Source: Chromera velia
Lineage: Eukaryota; Sar; Chromeraceae
Length of the DNA: 22,648 bases
Assembly (NCBI GenBank): GCA_018398765.1
Contig: JAHBMJ010001495.1
Span: 7,501 to 30,148 of the forward strand
Direction: 5' to 3'
Position numbers and translations under genes: made by a program. Shown piece by piece: positions 10,909-21,929 of this stretch (the first letter of the stretch is position 1; every line of letters starts with the position of its first letter). The notes beneath the pieces are model-generated. The model made no database searches. It was not told the DNA's origin and was given only the letters and a program-made list of their open reading frames with translations.

Positions 10909-13156
10909 CTGTGTGTGTGTGTGTCTGTCTGTCTGTCTGTCTGTCTGTCTGGAGAAGAAGAAGAAACATATAGTCTCTCTGTCTGTCTGTCCGTCTGTCT
11001 GTCTGTCTGTTGGCTATGTACATGAAGAAAAGAAGGGAGAAGAAGAAACATATAGTCTGTCCGTCTGTCTGTCTGTCTGTCTGTCTTTTTGTCTATTTTG
11101 TACGTCAAGAAATGAAGAGAAAGATACCATATGGTCTGTCTGTCAGTCAGGAAAAGAAAAGGCGACGTAGTCTGTCTGTCTCTGCCGAAAAGGAGGGAGA
11201 AAAAGAAACATATAGTCTGTCTCTGCTGCTTTCCTTTCTTTAGGCCCTTGCGTCCGTCTGTCAGGTCAATTTTCGACATGCATTGCCGTGTTGGTTTTGC
11301 TGACCAAACAAATGTTTGGCGCGTGTGGTCGTTCCGGCGAGGAAGAGTGCAACTACAACTACATGTCCTTCGATGTGCCTTCTTCTCTTTTATTGACTTA
11401 CTTTTTTTGTGCAAGTGTACTTGAACGAACAGAAGGTTCTCTGTTGGGCAAAAATATTCGATGTGTGCGTGTTATTGTTTGCAGGTGCACTTGACACGGA
11501 AGGAAACAGTCGTTGAGCTTGGGCGTTGGTGGGGGGATGTGGACTGTCTGACTGACCGACTTCTTCAACTGCCTGCCTGCCTGCCTTCGTGTTTCTTCTC
11601 TTCTTTGACGTCTGCTCGTACGTTCGTTCGATCATACGGTCGTTAGATGGAGAGACGGAAGCAACCTCCATAATCCCCTCCTTCTGTCCATCCAACAAAG
11701 GGCAAACGGAGGCAGGTAGAAAGAAATAAAATCGGCAGATTGATGGAAGCTGTCAACAGAAAGGCAATTAAGAAGAGAAGGCTGAGTGAATCAGATCGAT
11801 CAATGAATGAGTGAATGAATGAGAAATGCAACAATGACAGTCAGATGTGAAAGAAAGAGAGATGAATTCTCGTCTAACGAACAAAAGAACCAAGGAAAAA
11901 TAAACGAAAAAGCAAGACAACCCACCGAAAGTATTTTGAAGAGAAAGAAGACGATCGAATGAACAAACAAACGAATCGGAATGATAGGTGCGGCGTAATT
12001 GCATGCAAGCATGGAAGCACAAAGACAAGCGGGACGCTGTAGCGTTCAGATCAGTCTACTACCACTAGCATGCTTTCTTTCTTTCTTCCACTCGACGAAG
12101 ATGTTTTCTCTCTCTCTCCAGATTTGAAAAGAGAGGGACTGTAATCAAGAAATGAATGAGTGAATGAATGAATGAATGTCTAAAGGGTATGAAGGAAACA
12201 AAAAAGTAAAAACGCGATGAGAAAGAAAGAAAGAAATACGACACGGAAAGAAAGATCGTTGAAGTCCAGTACAACCTCTCTGACTTAACAAAAGACGGCA
12301 AGAAAGAAAGAAAAAGAGAGAAAGAGAGAAAGAAAGACCGTTGGACGAATGCCGCATCGCTGAAAGAAACAGAAGCTGAAAAGCGGTTTTTCTTCCTTTC
12401 TTTTTCTGTGTCTTTCTTTCTTTCTGTCTTTTTTTCCTTCTTTCTTTCTCACTTACTTCCGTCATTTCTTTTCTCCTATCTATGCGTCATCATCTTTACT
12501 CCCTCTATCCGTCTTTTCCTTCTCTTCTCCGTCCATGCCTAGGTCGTCTTTTTTCTTCTCTTCCCCCCCTCCAATACTGTACTGGTGCCTTTCTCCCCCC
12601 CCCTCGATCTCGATGCATGTCCGGCTGTTCTTGAAGCTCGCATCATCTCACAGCATACAACAACAGAAGAGAAGAGAAGAGAATCGAAGGCATCGAAGGA
12701 AGGATCGACCGATCGATCGACCGGTCAGATGCTGGCTTGCTTGCTTCCTCGAGGGCCTGCATGCATGAACTTGCTTGCAAGCTGTCCGTCCGTTGGGAAC
12801 GAGGGAAGGGAGGGAGAAGACAAAGACAAACAGAGCTTTTTCCCTGTTTCTTCTATCCCTTTCTTCCCTCGATCCTGCATGCATGCATGCATGTCTTTAT
12901 TAACAATCCTTCTCCCCCCCTCATACCTCTTTATCAGCTTCCTTCTATCTCCCTCTCTTCATTCGATCATCTTCATGCCGACAGGCCCTCTCCTCTTCTC
13001 TTGTCTTCTGTCAATACATTCGAATAGCTCAGCATGCATGCATGCGTGTGTGCCTTGCTTGCACTGCTGCCGAATGCATGGGATTCGAATCTTACTTCGA
13101 CGTAGTGATTAGAGAGAGCATTGCCTTTACATTCCTGCCACACAAGAGAGAAAGCA

Positions 13157-13188
<32 letters not shown>

Positions 13189-15700
13189 GTCCATTCCTCC
13201 TACTGGATGGTTGTGAAGGGAGAGACAAGAAAGGGGGATGCATCGACGGTCACTGCAGTGATTTTTCTTGCCGATAGATGCATAGCTGGTTTGATGGATG
13301 TGGAGGCAGTTAGACAAACAAGATCGATGCCTGTATGCTCTGTGTCTTTCTCTCTTTCTCCCTCTGTCTGTGGATCAAGAGATCGACAGAAGCGGAGCGG
13401 GAGTGTGGAATTCAACGGTCGATGCTGTTTTCTTCTCTTTACTGTCCTTCTTTGCCCCCCTCCCTTTCTTTTCCTTTCACTCGAAGAAAGACTGATTTGA
13501 AGGCGGTGTATGAAGCCTGAGTGGAAGAGAAGGGCCGAACGAAGGCAGAAAGAAGAGAAGAAGGAATTTTGCTGCTGTCGGTGAGGATGAGCGAGTGAGC
13601 AGATGAGGATAGCAGGAGACAGCAAGAAAGGGTAGCATGGGGTGGAAAGCTTCCTTTCTTCGATCGGTGAAAGCATTCAGTACATAGATGGAAGGCGGAT
13701 GAGGGGGGAACAGGGAGAAGCATGAACGTGACTGCATGTGACCAACAAGTTTTCGACCGAATGTATGTGCATATCCGCTGTTGCATGTGTCTGCAATGAA
13801 AAGTCATGAACAGGTGCATGAGCAAAGAGTGAGTGAGTGGGTGAAAATGAGAATTCATTCGTCCTTCCTTCATGTGCTCCGCTGATGGCGGTAAGGTAAG
13901 TGGATGTCCGTTTTTTTCCTTTTTTAGCACCTTCCTGTTTGGCTTGGAGGTGAGTCACTTTGTGTCTGTCTGTACACAGAATGAATGCATTTGTTTTTCT
14001 TGTTGACAATGACATTGTCGATGCTCAACTCTCGAGTTGCTCGTGTCTTCTCTTCTTTCTTTAGGCATTTACTCTGTGCTCGTGTGGTTCGTTTGGGGGG
14101 GGGTTCGGAGGGGAGGGAGGGTTCTTCTTTCTCCCCTTTCTTCTCTCGATCTTTCGGTGCATGGGCTCGTCTTGTTCGTCCGTCAACCGACCCACCTGCG
14201 CCTCGTAGTCCTGTAAATGAATGATCTAACTGATCGATTGCTCCTTGTGTCCATGTGACAAAGAGAGAAGCAGCTGTTCGTTTTGTATTTCCGCTCTGTG
14301 GAGAAGAAAGAAATATTGCCTTGCTCCAGTATGCCGGAGAGAGCGTGAATCGGCAGACGGACAACCGGATTGATTGTATAAAGAAAAAGAATGTAAAGAA
14401 GGAAAAAAGATGGGGGGCCAGATAGACCATTTGTCCGTGTTGATCTCGAATTTGAAAGAAGAAAGAAAGCAAATCGAATTCAAATCTTTCCTACCTGCCT
14501 GCTTGCCTCAATGCTTGCCTGCCTGAATTTCTTGAAAACCCCCACAGCCGATAGAGAGAGGGGAGGATCGATCCGTCGATCATCATTCGGGGTTCTCTCT
14601 TTACCTGTTCTTCCCGACTGCTTGACCTGGCTGGCTTCCCGCCCTTACTTGGCTTCCTGACTACTCGACACACCGAGAAAGTTCAGCCGAACAAAGACTC
14701 ACACAGAGAGAGATCGTTTTCTCTCTCTTGGGGACAAACGAAAAGGGTGAGCTGGAGAGTCGGTCAGGCGGTGGGGGGAGGGAGAGGGAGGTACCTGACC
14801 TGGGTGGAATCAATGAATGAAAGGAGGCGAGACACACAGGCATGATGGAGGAAGAGGAGGAAGTAGCGCTACAGAAAACAAACAAAGAAAGAAAGAAAGA
14901 AGGGCAGGCATCGATGCCCTCCCTTCCCTTCTCTTGCAAGGAAGGAAAGAAAGAGAACGCATGGAAGAAAAGAGAGAAAGATCATTTGAATTCATTGAAG
15001 GCAAAACAAAGAAAGATAGAACGAATCAGTTGGAAGTGAAAAACAACAAACTGAGGGAATTGGGGGGATTTTAGTTAGGAGCAAAAGGGAATTAAGAGAA
15101 GAGAAGAGAAAGAAGAGACGGAACAAACACTACAGGAGATCGAAAGATCGAAAGATCGACGGCTCTCTGTGGGGGCCTGCCTGCTTTTCTGTTCTTCCTC
15201 TGATCTCTCTCTCTCTCTGTCTCTCTCTCTTCTCTTTGACACGACTTCTCGATCTGTTCCTTTCCCTCTCTCCTTCGATGGTCAGGCGGCGGTCTATGCG
15301 CTTAGCGAATTCAACTCAACTCAGCTAGATTTATCCATCACCCTATCTTTTGTCTGTCTGCTCAAACCCCCGTCTTTCTTTCGTCCTTTGTTTGTCCATT
15401 TGTTTGTATGGCTTTCTTTGCAAACTAATGTTGAGTGCTTCTTTTAAGTACACGACAGTGCGTGCTGTTGGCTGCCTGCATTTCTTCGTTCTTCGCTCAA
15501 GCGAAGGAAGAAAAAAGCACGAAAGACATAGAGAAAGGAATATGAAAAGGAAGGAAGACACTCTCTCTTGAACCCTCCCTGCCCTACCCTGTCTGTGGAA
15601 CGCAAAGAAGAGGAAAAGACACAAAAGTCGGGCAGGAGAGAAATTAAGGCAATCAGATGCAGAGAAGAAGCTGAAGGCAGGCAGGCAGGCAGATGGGGGT
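10861..15700. other. Repeat-rich non-coding stretch, no assembled gene
   Basis: Beyond the minisatellite, this stretch is dominated by GAAA/TTTC, TGAA, TGCATGCA and GATC words. ORFs are mostly low complexity (Ser/Phe/Leu or Lys/Glu/Arg). Isolated exon-like signals, too weak to annotate as genes, are an acceptor-led frame at 11485 reading VHLTRKETVVELG, and a 22-bp segment at 13928-13949 bounded by TTTTTAG and GTGAGT. It could be 3' UTR, intergenic DNA or long introns. Confidence 0.4.
10876..11230. repeat. Compound CT/GT/CTGT microsatellite grading into an approximately 80-bp minisatellite
   Basis: After (CT)n and (GT)n, the word GAAACATATAGTCT recurs at 10963, 11045 and 11205, with a decayed copy near 11119 (GATACCATATGGTCT). 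Each is followed by CTGT/CCGT repeats and an A/G-rich segment, giving a repeat period of about 75-82 bp. It directly follows the last HAD-like exon. Confidence 0.8.
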
Positions 15701-15716
15701 CCTCCAGTCGCACCAA

Positions 15717-15775
15717 CTGCTGCCGTGGCACTACACTGTTGCATGACCCCAACGCAATGCGCTCTACGTCAAAGC
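15717..15775 (-). CDS. Candidate single exon with PhoD-like phosphatase signature RIALGSCN
   Basis: Read on the minus strand, a GCCTGCAG acceptor ends at 15776. It is followed in frame by FDVERIALGSCNSVVPRQQL and a possible donor GTGCGA at 15716, leaving phase 0. The word RIA(L/F)GSCN near the start of the catalytic domain, followed by Q and then usually W, is typical of PhoD-like metallophosphatases. The acceptor matches the TGCAG rule of the two good genes. I searched both flanks for the expected GD(N)xY and DDHDYG blocks and did not find them. This may therefore be an isolated exon of a gene with very long introns, a gene remnant, or chance. Confidence 0.25.
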
Positions 15776-16201
15776 CTGCAGGCAAGCATCGAGAAGGGCA
15801 GACTCATCTGAAAAAAGAGAAGTGCATGCATTCCTTCTCTCTCTATTGCTTCTGAAAGCAAAAACGCGTAAATTCACTCTCTGGACAGGCCGGCCTGTTT
15901 TGGAATTCCATTTCGGCCAGGGGTCGTGCGTCCGTCAATAGGCAGGCTGTCTTGGCAGCATCCTAAATGCACGGGGGGGTTTGGGACCCTCCTACGAAGA
16001 AGACGTTTTCATGTTTAGGCAAAGAGTGGATTGCATCCACGCGTCCGCTCTTACTCCCTCTGTCTCTCTGTCCGTAAAGTACGTCTAAGTTTTCAGTCCA
16101 TGTCGTCATGGCATCTTTCTCTCGTCCTTCCGTCTTTTTGTCCCGCACGTCTCTTTTTCCATTTCGTTGCGTTGACTGTCCTGTTGGGTATTTATTGACA
16201 G

Positions 16202-16400
16202 AAGCTGAAGGAGGACAAAACGAAAGAAACGAAATTCGAAGACTGTGAACTGGAAGAGCGTGAAGTAGAGAAAGAGTTACTGCTTGAATGTGTGTCCGAT
16301 GTTGGCAAAGCAATCAAACCCCCCGACCGACCGACAACAACGATCGCCTTCTTCTTGTCTCAGTGCTCGATGCTTGGCTCCTTTTCTTTCTTTCTTTAAC
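16202..16400 (+). other. Candidate plus-strand exon, Lys/Glu-rich, unknown
   Basis: An acceptor-like TTTATTGACAG ends at 16201. The following phase-0 frame is open to a TAA at about 16400 and its first part reads LKEDKTKETKFEDCELEE, then LLLECVSDVGKAIK. The amphipathic, HEAT/ARM-like look of the second part is suggestive only. There is no start codon and no convincing donor, and the frame degenerates into Pro/Ser/Phe-rich text after about 16320. Confidence 0.2.
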
Positions 16401-17875
16401 TGCTTTCCTGCTCCTGCCCCGTCTGCGCCTGACCGCCTTTTTTTTTCCGCAGCACTTTTCTTTCGCTGACAGGTAGCAGACGAAAGAATGCTGCAAGGGC
16501 TGGTCTGTAGTTCAAATGAATGGGTGGATTAATTAATCAATCAATGCATGTATTTGTTTCAAGTGGCATGCCAATTCAGTCCATTTTTCTATCATGTTCA
16601 AGTGATCATTCGAATGAGCAACAAGACGAAAGAATTAATGCACTCCCCTTCTTTTTCAATTAAGGTCCACTCCTCCTCCACTCTCTTGTGCCTCCTTGCA
16701 TGAATGAATGCAATGAGAGATGATCGATGAGCCGTTAGAGGTGGATCCACTGTAGCTTGCAATGTTTCATGAATGCCTTCCAGTTTTCCTCTCTCTTTAC
16801 TGGCGCTTTTTTTTTGGCGCTTTCTTGAAGACCTCGCGATGTCTTCCTTTCTTCATTCGTTCCTTTTTCTTCTGTAAGACTGCTTGTCCGTACCTTCGAG
16901 TGCTTCCTTCTTCTCGCTGCATAAGGGAGTAAGGAAAGAAGGACCAGTGATGTGTGCTCAGGCTGTGTGTTGACCTGCATAATTCTCGAACAAACTAGAG
17001 AGGTGCGTGTGTGAAAGTGGGAGGTTGCGATGCGTGAAGAAAGAAAAGGAATGAAAATTTTTCGCTCGACCTCGGTAGGAGAAGAGAGAAACGAAAGAGC
17101 GTTAGCCACAAACAGAACGAAGAAAAGAAAAGAAAACAAGGGTGTCTCTCCGGGCTTGCAGGTTCGCCCACTTTCCTTTCTCTCTGCTTGGGTGAGTGGG
17201 CATCCATCCATGTGTCTGCCCGCACGACGTTGAACGGTTCCTCTTTCGTTCATTCGTTCTTAGCGGCAGCACGCACGCAGATAATCGCAAGGAAGGAAGG
17301 AGAGTCTGCAGAGCGTGCAAGCAAAGAGATGACGGCAGTTCGTGGCTATGCGATTTTTGTTTCTTTTCGTCTCTGGCAAATTTTCTTTTTTTCTCACCGG
17401 AAGGAAAAACTGCGGCGTAAAGGACGCTTGCAAGGGGCGGTCCTTGCTTGCGGTGTTATAGCTGTTGCTGTGTCGCTCAGGTGTGCGTGAGGTGCATGCG
17501 TGCACTTTGCGCTGGTATAAACAGAGCGGCGATCCAGTCAGGAAGGAAGGAAGGACAGGAGGATGGATGATGGAGTCGATCCTCAAAAGTTTGAATGAAA
17601 CTTTAATTCCTTAATTTCCTTTTTTGGACCGCTACTTCTTTCTTGAGTTTTTTGCGTGTCCTCAAATATGTTTGTTTTCCCGTCTTGTGTGTCTCCCTTC
17701 AAATTTGCCTGTGGATTTGCAGTGCGCGCTGCTGATGCTCGTCATGGTCTCTCATGAAGAATGGTTGCTTTCAGAACCGTGATGATGTAGAAAGAAACAA
17801 ACAAGAAAAGAAACGTCCTCGAAGCCGATCGATCGGCAGAGAGAGAAGGAAATTTCACTTCAACAAAGAAGAACG

Positions 17876-18439
17876 GTGAATCAAGAAGAAGAGGCGAAAG
17901 AGAGAAAAGAAAAGACAAGAGAAGAGAAGGATGAGAACACAGATTGGGTACAGCTCAGTCAAAGATTGTCATGTGGCCGTATTGAGTCAGTTTCTCTCCC
18001 TCTCTTTGTTTGGGACGAGACAGTGAGGTATGAATTAAGTGAAAGAGAAAGTCTGTGTACATGCATGCTTCCCTCTTTAGATGTCTGGTCTGGATGTGTG
18101 TTGGTGCTCATGTACAAGAATAACACTCTGGATGGGAAATGCCTGCATGAGTGGGGTGGAGAGCAGGAAGATGCGCCTTCGTTCCTTTCTTTTCCCCCTA
18201 CCGGTGGTTTGGTTTTTTCGATGCATGTTTGTTCTTTTCTCTCTCTGTCTTTCTCTCTTCTTGTGTGCATGAGTGCATGCATGCGTGAGCGTATTGTGAC
18301 TTTAGTCTCTCTCTCTCTCTCTCTCTTCGCTCCCGAAAGAAGGACTCCATCCACACGCTGTGCCCAAGAGAAAACCTGCAGGCATCATCGGTTGGTTTTC
18401 TCAAAGGACTTTCTGGGAAGGAATCTGGATCGTCGTCTG

Positions 18440-18475
<36 letters not shown>

Positions 18476-18706
18476 CTCTCTCCTTGTCTCTTTCGTGCTA
18501 GTGAATATGGTTCGTGGTGGGTGAATGATTGTTTGAACGAGCTTTTGAGAGGCAGGCAGGGAGGTAGGTGCAAATGCGGAGGAAATAATTCATTCAATCG
18601 CTTTGAAAAGGCAGATTCCTTACCTGCCCTTCTGCCATGCCTGTGTTGCCTTTTTCGCTCGGCGCTTGCAATGCTTCTTTGCGGCGATTTTAAACTGAGC
18701 GTTTGA
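17876..18706 (+). other. 277-codon open frame (stop included), longest in the window, unknown
   Basis: The frame is stop-free for 276 codons; the first ATG is at 18065, leaving 213 residues. It begins Lys/Glu-rich, has a mixed-composition stretch (VWDETVRYELSE, then VWSGCVLVLMYKNNTLDG), then runs through CT and TTTC repeats that translate as Ser/Leu/Phe. TTTAG at about 18080 could be an acceptor. Low TA content in the repeats lowers the stop frequency, so length alone is weak evidence. No domain was recognised. Confidence 0.2.
18441..18485. repeat. TTTC tetranucleotide repeat
   Basis: About nine TTTC units followed by CTCTCT. One of several GAAA/TTTC tracts in this half of the window; others lie at about 12220-12340, 13159-13190, 14885-14900 and 18940-18960. 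Confidence 0.85.
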
Positions 18707-20640
18707 TCCGTCCTTCCTGTGCGTTTGCGTGTGCGTGCGTGGGTGTTTGGAAAAATGGTTGCAGTGGCTGCTTTCGTTTTCTTAAAAGAAAGCCTTGGAC
18801 ATGACATCGGTGTTTCGTGCTGTGTATGCGAAAGAAAGTGAATGCAGGCAGATGAAGGAAGGAAGGAGACAAATCGAATTTGAAAAACGCGACATCATGC
18901 AGATCTGGAATGCTAAGCCTCTCAGGAGAAGGCAAGGAAAGAAAGAAAGAAAGAAAGAAATGTCGATCTTTTCATTTGCCAGCAGAACGTCGGTCGATGA
19001 AAGAAGACACAGACAGAGAGAGAGAAAGTGAGGCAACAGATGGGCACTTAGACTTTTGGACGGCCGAATGAAAACAGACAGTCAGACAAACAATTCAATC
19101 ATGAAGGAATGGCCTTCCCATCCGAGAAGAAAGGGAGGAAAGAGATTTTCTCGTCTCATGTACAAACAGAAAGACGAAAGGGACGAGAGGCTTGGAAAGA
19201 AAGAGACAAACAAAAAGAGAAAAGGAAGGAAGGAATAAGAACTGCGACACTCCATCCGCCCGGAGAAGGGAGAGAAGAATTCAATTGAGGACGGAATGAA
19301 TGAGTGAAGAGAAAGATGGACAGAAGACGAGATCGGAAGCCGATCTAGACGTCTTCCGTTCATTCACCGATGCATGTCCCCATGCATGAATAGAAAGTCA
19401 GACAGGTCAGTGTGCTTCCCTTTCTTCCGTCTGGCAGGCTGGATGCCTTTCTTTGCCCTGCTTCCGTTTTCGTTTTTGCCACGATATGGCATGGGACGCC
19501 CTCTCTTCCTTCCATCCTTTCTCTGCTGAAGGTCCGCTATACCCCTTTCGCCCCTTCCCGTTCCGTCCCTTGAAGAATTCGTCTTTCCTTTCCTTCCTTC
19601 CTTCCGGCTTGCCATGGATTCTCGTTCCTTCCCCATGGTCGACGCCTTCATCCATCAATTCACTCGATCTCCCACTGAATGACTGACTGGCCGATCCTTT
19701 TTTCGCCCCCTTCAGCCTTTTCCTTTTCAATCAGACAGACAGACAGACGGCTCCTTCTAATTCAAAACTATCAGGCAGCCCGTCTTTCTCTCTTATTTTC
19801 TATTTCTTTTCCGGATCGCTCGATGCGCTGAAAATTCGTCTTTCTTTTTCTCTCCTGACCCGATTAATTCTTTCTTGGTTTCTTTCTTTCTCTCTCTCTC
19901 TTTTTCTTCGTCTGTCTCGTCTGTGTTCCTCTCCCTCTCCTGTCAGTCAGTCAGGGGCTGTACTCGTGAGAAGCAATTGGAGAGAGGGAAAGAAAAAACA
20001 CAGGAAGACACACAGGGGAGGTACAGGAAAGACGTATGGGCAACGAGGAGAAATCTGAAGGAAGACGGAAGGAGATACATGCAAATCTCCGATCGAGTGA
20101 GGCAGTCAGACGGAACAAAGTCTGTTCATGCGCTCTCCAAAAGTGGGGGAAATACGGAAGGAAGGGAAACAGAAGGCATGAAGAGGGCTTCCTTCCCCCT
20201 CTTCTTGGTGCGTCACCGAAACGAAAAAAGGACACAAGGCTAGCCAGAGGAGAGAAGGCAGACACAATGAAGGGAAGTAGCTGGAGAAGAAGCGAAAGAT
20301 CTTTCTCAACCAAATCACAAAGAGACAAATGGACGGGAGATGGCGACGCCAAGCAGGCGAAGAAAACTGACGAACTGTCGCTTTTTTGCGGCGCTTCGTG
20401 TGTCTGGCTGCATCCATCTTCTCGTCAACCTGCCTTCCACTTCTTTCACTGTCTGTGTGCTTTCCTTCGCGCAAAGACTCCAAGGAAATCTGTCGATGAT
20501 CTCCTGGCCCCTCCTCTCAAACGGTGCATGAGCCATTTCCTTCTTCCTTCCCGCATTCCTCCATTCCTTCAGTCCTCCTCTGCCATGTCTTCTCTTGTCT
20601 TTTCTTCCCTCATTCCTGTAAAAGCACCAATCGATTGAGC
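18707..20640. other. Purine/pyrimidine-skewed spacer without recognised genes
   Basis: Alternating GA-rich and CT-rich tracts give low-complexity ORFs on both strands. A more protein-like patch lies at 20340-20530, open on both strands (plus frame includes TPRKSVDDLLAPPLKR), but neither strand has a recognisable family or a convincing pair of splice sites. Confidence 0.35.
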
Positions 20641-20705
20641 AGAAAGAAACAAGCGGAAGGAAACCTGGCAGGGGCGCAGTGAAACTGTGCTCGCTCGCGG
20701 CCTTG

Positions 20706-20930
20706 ATGCTCATTTACGGTGTTTCTCTCTCTCCTCTCGCAGCGTCCCATCTGCATGAGTCTGCCCTTCCTGACTGCCCCTCCCTCCAAGTGCAGGTGCG
20801 TATCTGTCTGCCTGCTCGCACGGTGGTCCTGCAAAACCGCTGGGTGCCTTCATGCACGTTCACGCTCGGGGAGGCGAGACGAACGATTGAAAGAATGCGG
20901 ACATGCAAGCACACGTTTCGATCCTCGTAA
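20706..20930 (+). CDS. Possible small secreted cysteine-containing protein (weak)
   Basis: ATG at 20706 opens a 74-residue frame beginning MLIYGVSLSPLAASH, which resembles a short signal peptide, followed by a polar part with four Cys that ends TCKHTFRSS. Against a single-exon gene, a strong acceptor-like CTCTCTCCTCTCGCAG ends at about 20742 and GTGCGT follows at about 20797, bracketing an exon-like segment. The minus strand is also open here and has TGCAG acceptors. Strand and structure are unresolved. Confidence 0.2.
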   Translation: MLIYGVSLSPLAASHLHESALPDCPSLQVQVRICLPARTVVLQNRWVPSCTFTLGEARRTIERMRTCKHTFRSS

Positions 20931-21689
20931 AGCCAGCATGCCTGCACATGGATTGAGGAATTGGAGGAGGTTTCGAAAGACGTCAGTCGGGCACACTGAG
21001 TCTTTCTTTCGATGTACGGAAGGCATGAGAGAATCGCTGAGTGTCATTCATTCAGTCAGATTGGGATGTAATGCAATGATCCGTTGTTTGTTTCTTTACA
21101 ATCAATTTCGTTCAATTATTTGTAATCGGTTGATCGAACGATGTTATGCTGTCTGTTAATCTGCAAAAAAATGAAAATGAGTAATCATTCACTGATGTGA
21201 ACTCATTCAATTCTGTATCCATGCACGTACGGTAAATGATTATGGTAAATCATGAAAAAATTGTTATATTTTTACTTTGGTATATAGTCTTTGGAATATA
21301 AAGTCATCTTCAATTTTTAAGTTTATAGATAATAGATCGACTAGTAGATATATCGTCACTCTGATCATGTGAAGTGATAAATTAAAATCAGTGATATAAT
21401 GTCTTACTAGATGTCCTGCACTTGGGTTTAGAGTCTGGCTAGGAGCCTTGGACTCTGGTAAATGCGCATCTATCAATGCAAGTAAGGAGGTGACTAGCGC
21501 ATAAAGTTGAAATACTATATGAACTTTGAATGCAAAATATGATAAACATGCATGGATCTAGGGCTAGATCGAGGGTGTGTTTATTTACTAAGTCAATTTC
21601 CTAGTCAATTTCACGATTTAGTATTAAACCACTGTCAGTGTCTGTCACTAAGACTATATCACAGCAAACAAGCTAGCAAACAAGAGCTA

Positions 21690-21929
21690 GGCGACGCACA
21701 GTGATAAAAAAAAATAAAAAAAATTGAGAAGCCTAATCTTTTTTATTTTTTTTTATTATTTTATTGGAAGTGCCAAACCTAGTGCCAAACATATAACAAA
21801 AACACATCTAACTACAAAACCTACCTTTGCTACATTTGCTTGGATCTTTGCATGACCATCAGACTTAAAAAAAAAAAAATTTCGACATGTCGATCTATTC
21901 TTTTTTTTTTTTTACCACTGTGCGTCGCC
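21690..21929. mobile_element. MITE-like element with TA target duplication
   Basis: Terminal inverted repeats begin GGCGACGCACAGTG at the left end, and the reverse complement of the right end begins with the same 14 bases. Similarity continues after one mismatch into TAAAAAAAAA, about 25 bp in all. Both ends abut TA (21688-21689 and 21930-21931), the target-site pattern of Tc1/mariner-type elements. The 240-bp interior is A/T-rich and too short to encode a transposase, so this looks like a non-autonomous element. Superfamily placement is inferred from the TA duplication only. Confidence 0.7.

Larger units (their letters stand above)
15701..17875. other. Repeat-poor spacer with scattered exon-like fragments
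   Basis: Apart from the two candidate exons listed, nothing can be assigned. A minus-strand frame at 16735-16980 (starting MQVNTQPEHTS and ending KLQWIHL) is open but has no family resemblance. An acceptor-donor pair at about 17161 (TTGCAG) and 17190 (GTGAGT) brackets a 30-bp segment, and TTTGCAG at about 17721 precedes CALLMLVM. These are possible microexons of an undetected gene. Confidence 0.3.

Noticed and set aside
13042-13500. Plus ORF containing ECMGFESYFDVVIRES and IFLADRCIAGLMDVEAV
   Set aside because: Two protein-like patches are joined by a GAAA repeat and followed by Ser/Leu/Phe runs; no family resemblance and no consistent splice pair.
14196-14210. Minus-strand microexon DYEAQ between TTTACAG and GTGGGT
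   Set aside because: Splice-like ends fit but 15 bp of coding sequence cannot be tied to any gene, and the frame reads on into Lys/Arg-rich text.
15963-16313. Minus-strand ORF ending FFVGGSQTPPCI, recalling the GSxTTPPC motif of carbonic anhydrases
   Set aside because: Only this short word matches; no zinc-ligand histidines (HxH) precede it and the downstream E-x-V-x-W is absent because the frame stops.
17718-17770. DHD-like minus-strand word near 17740 as the missing PhoD catalytic block
   Set aside because: It lies upstream of the RIALGSCN exon on the minus strand, the wrong order for PhoD, and lacks an acceptor.
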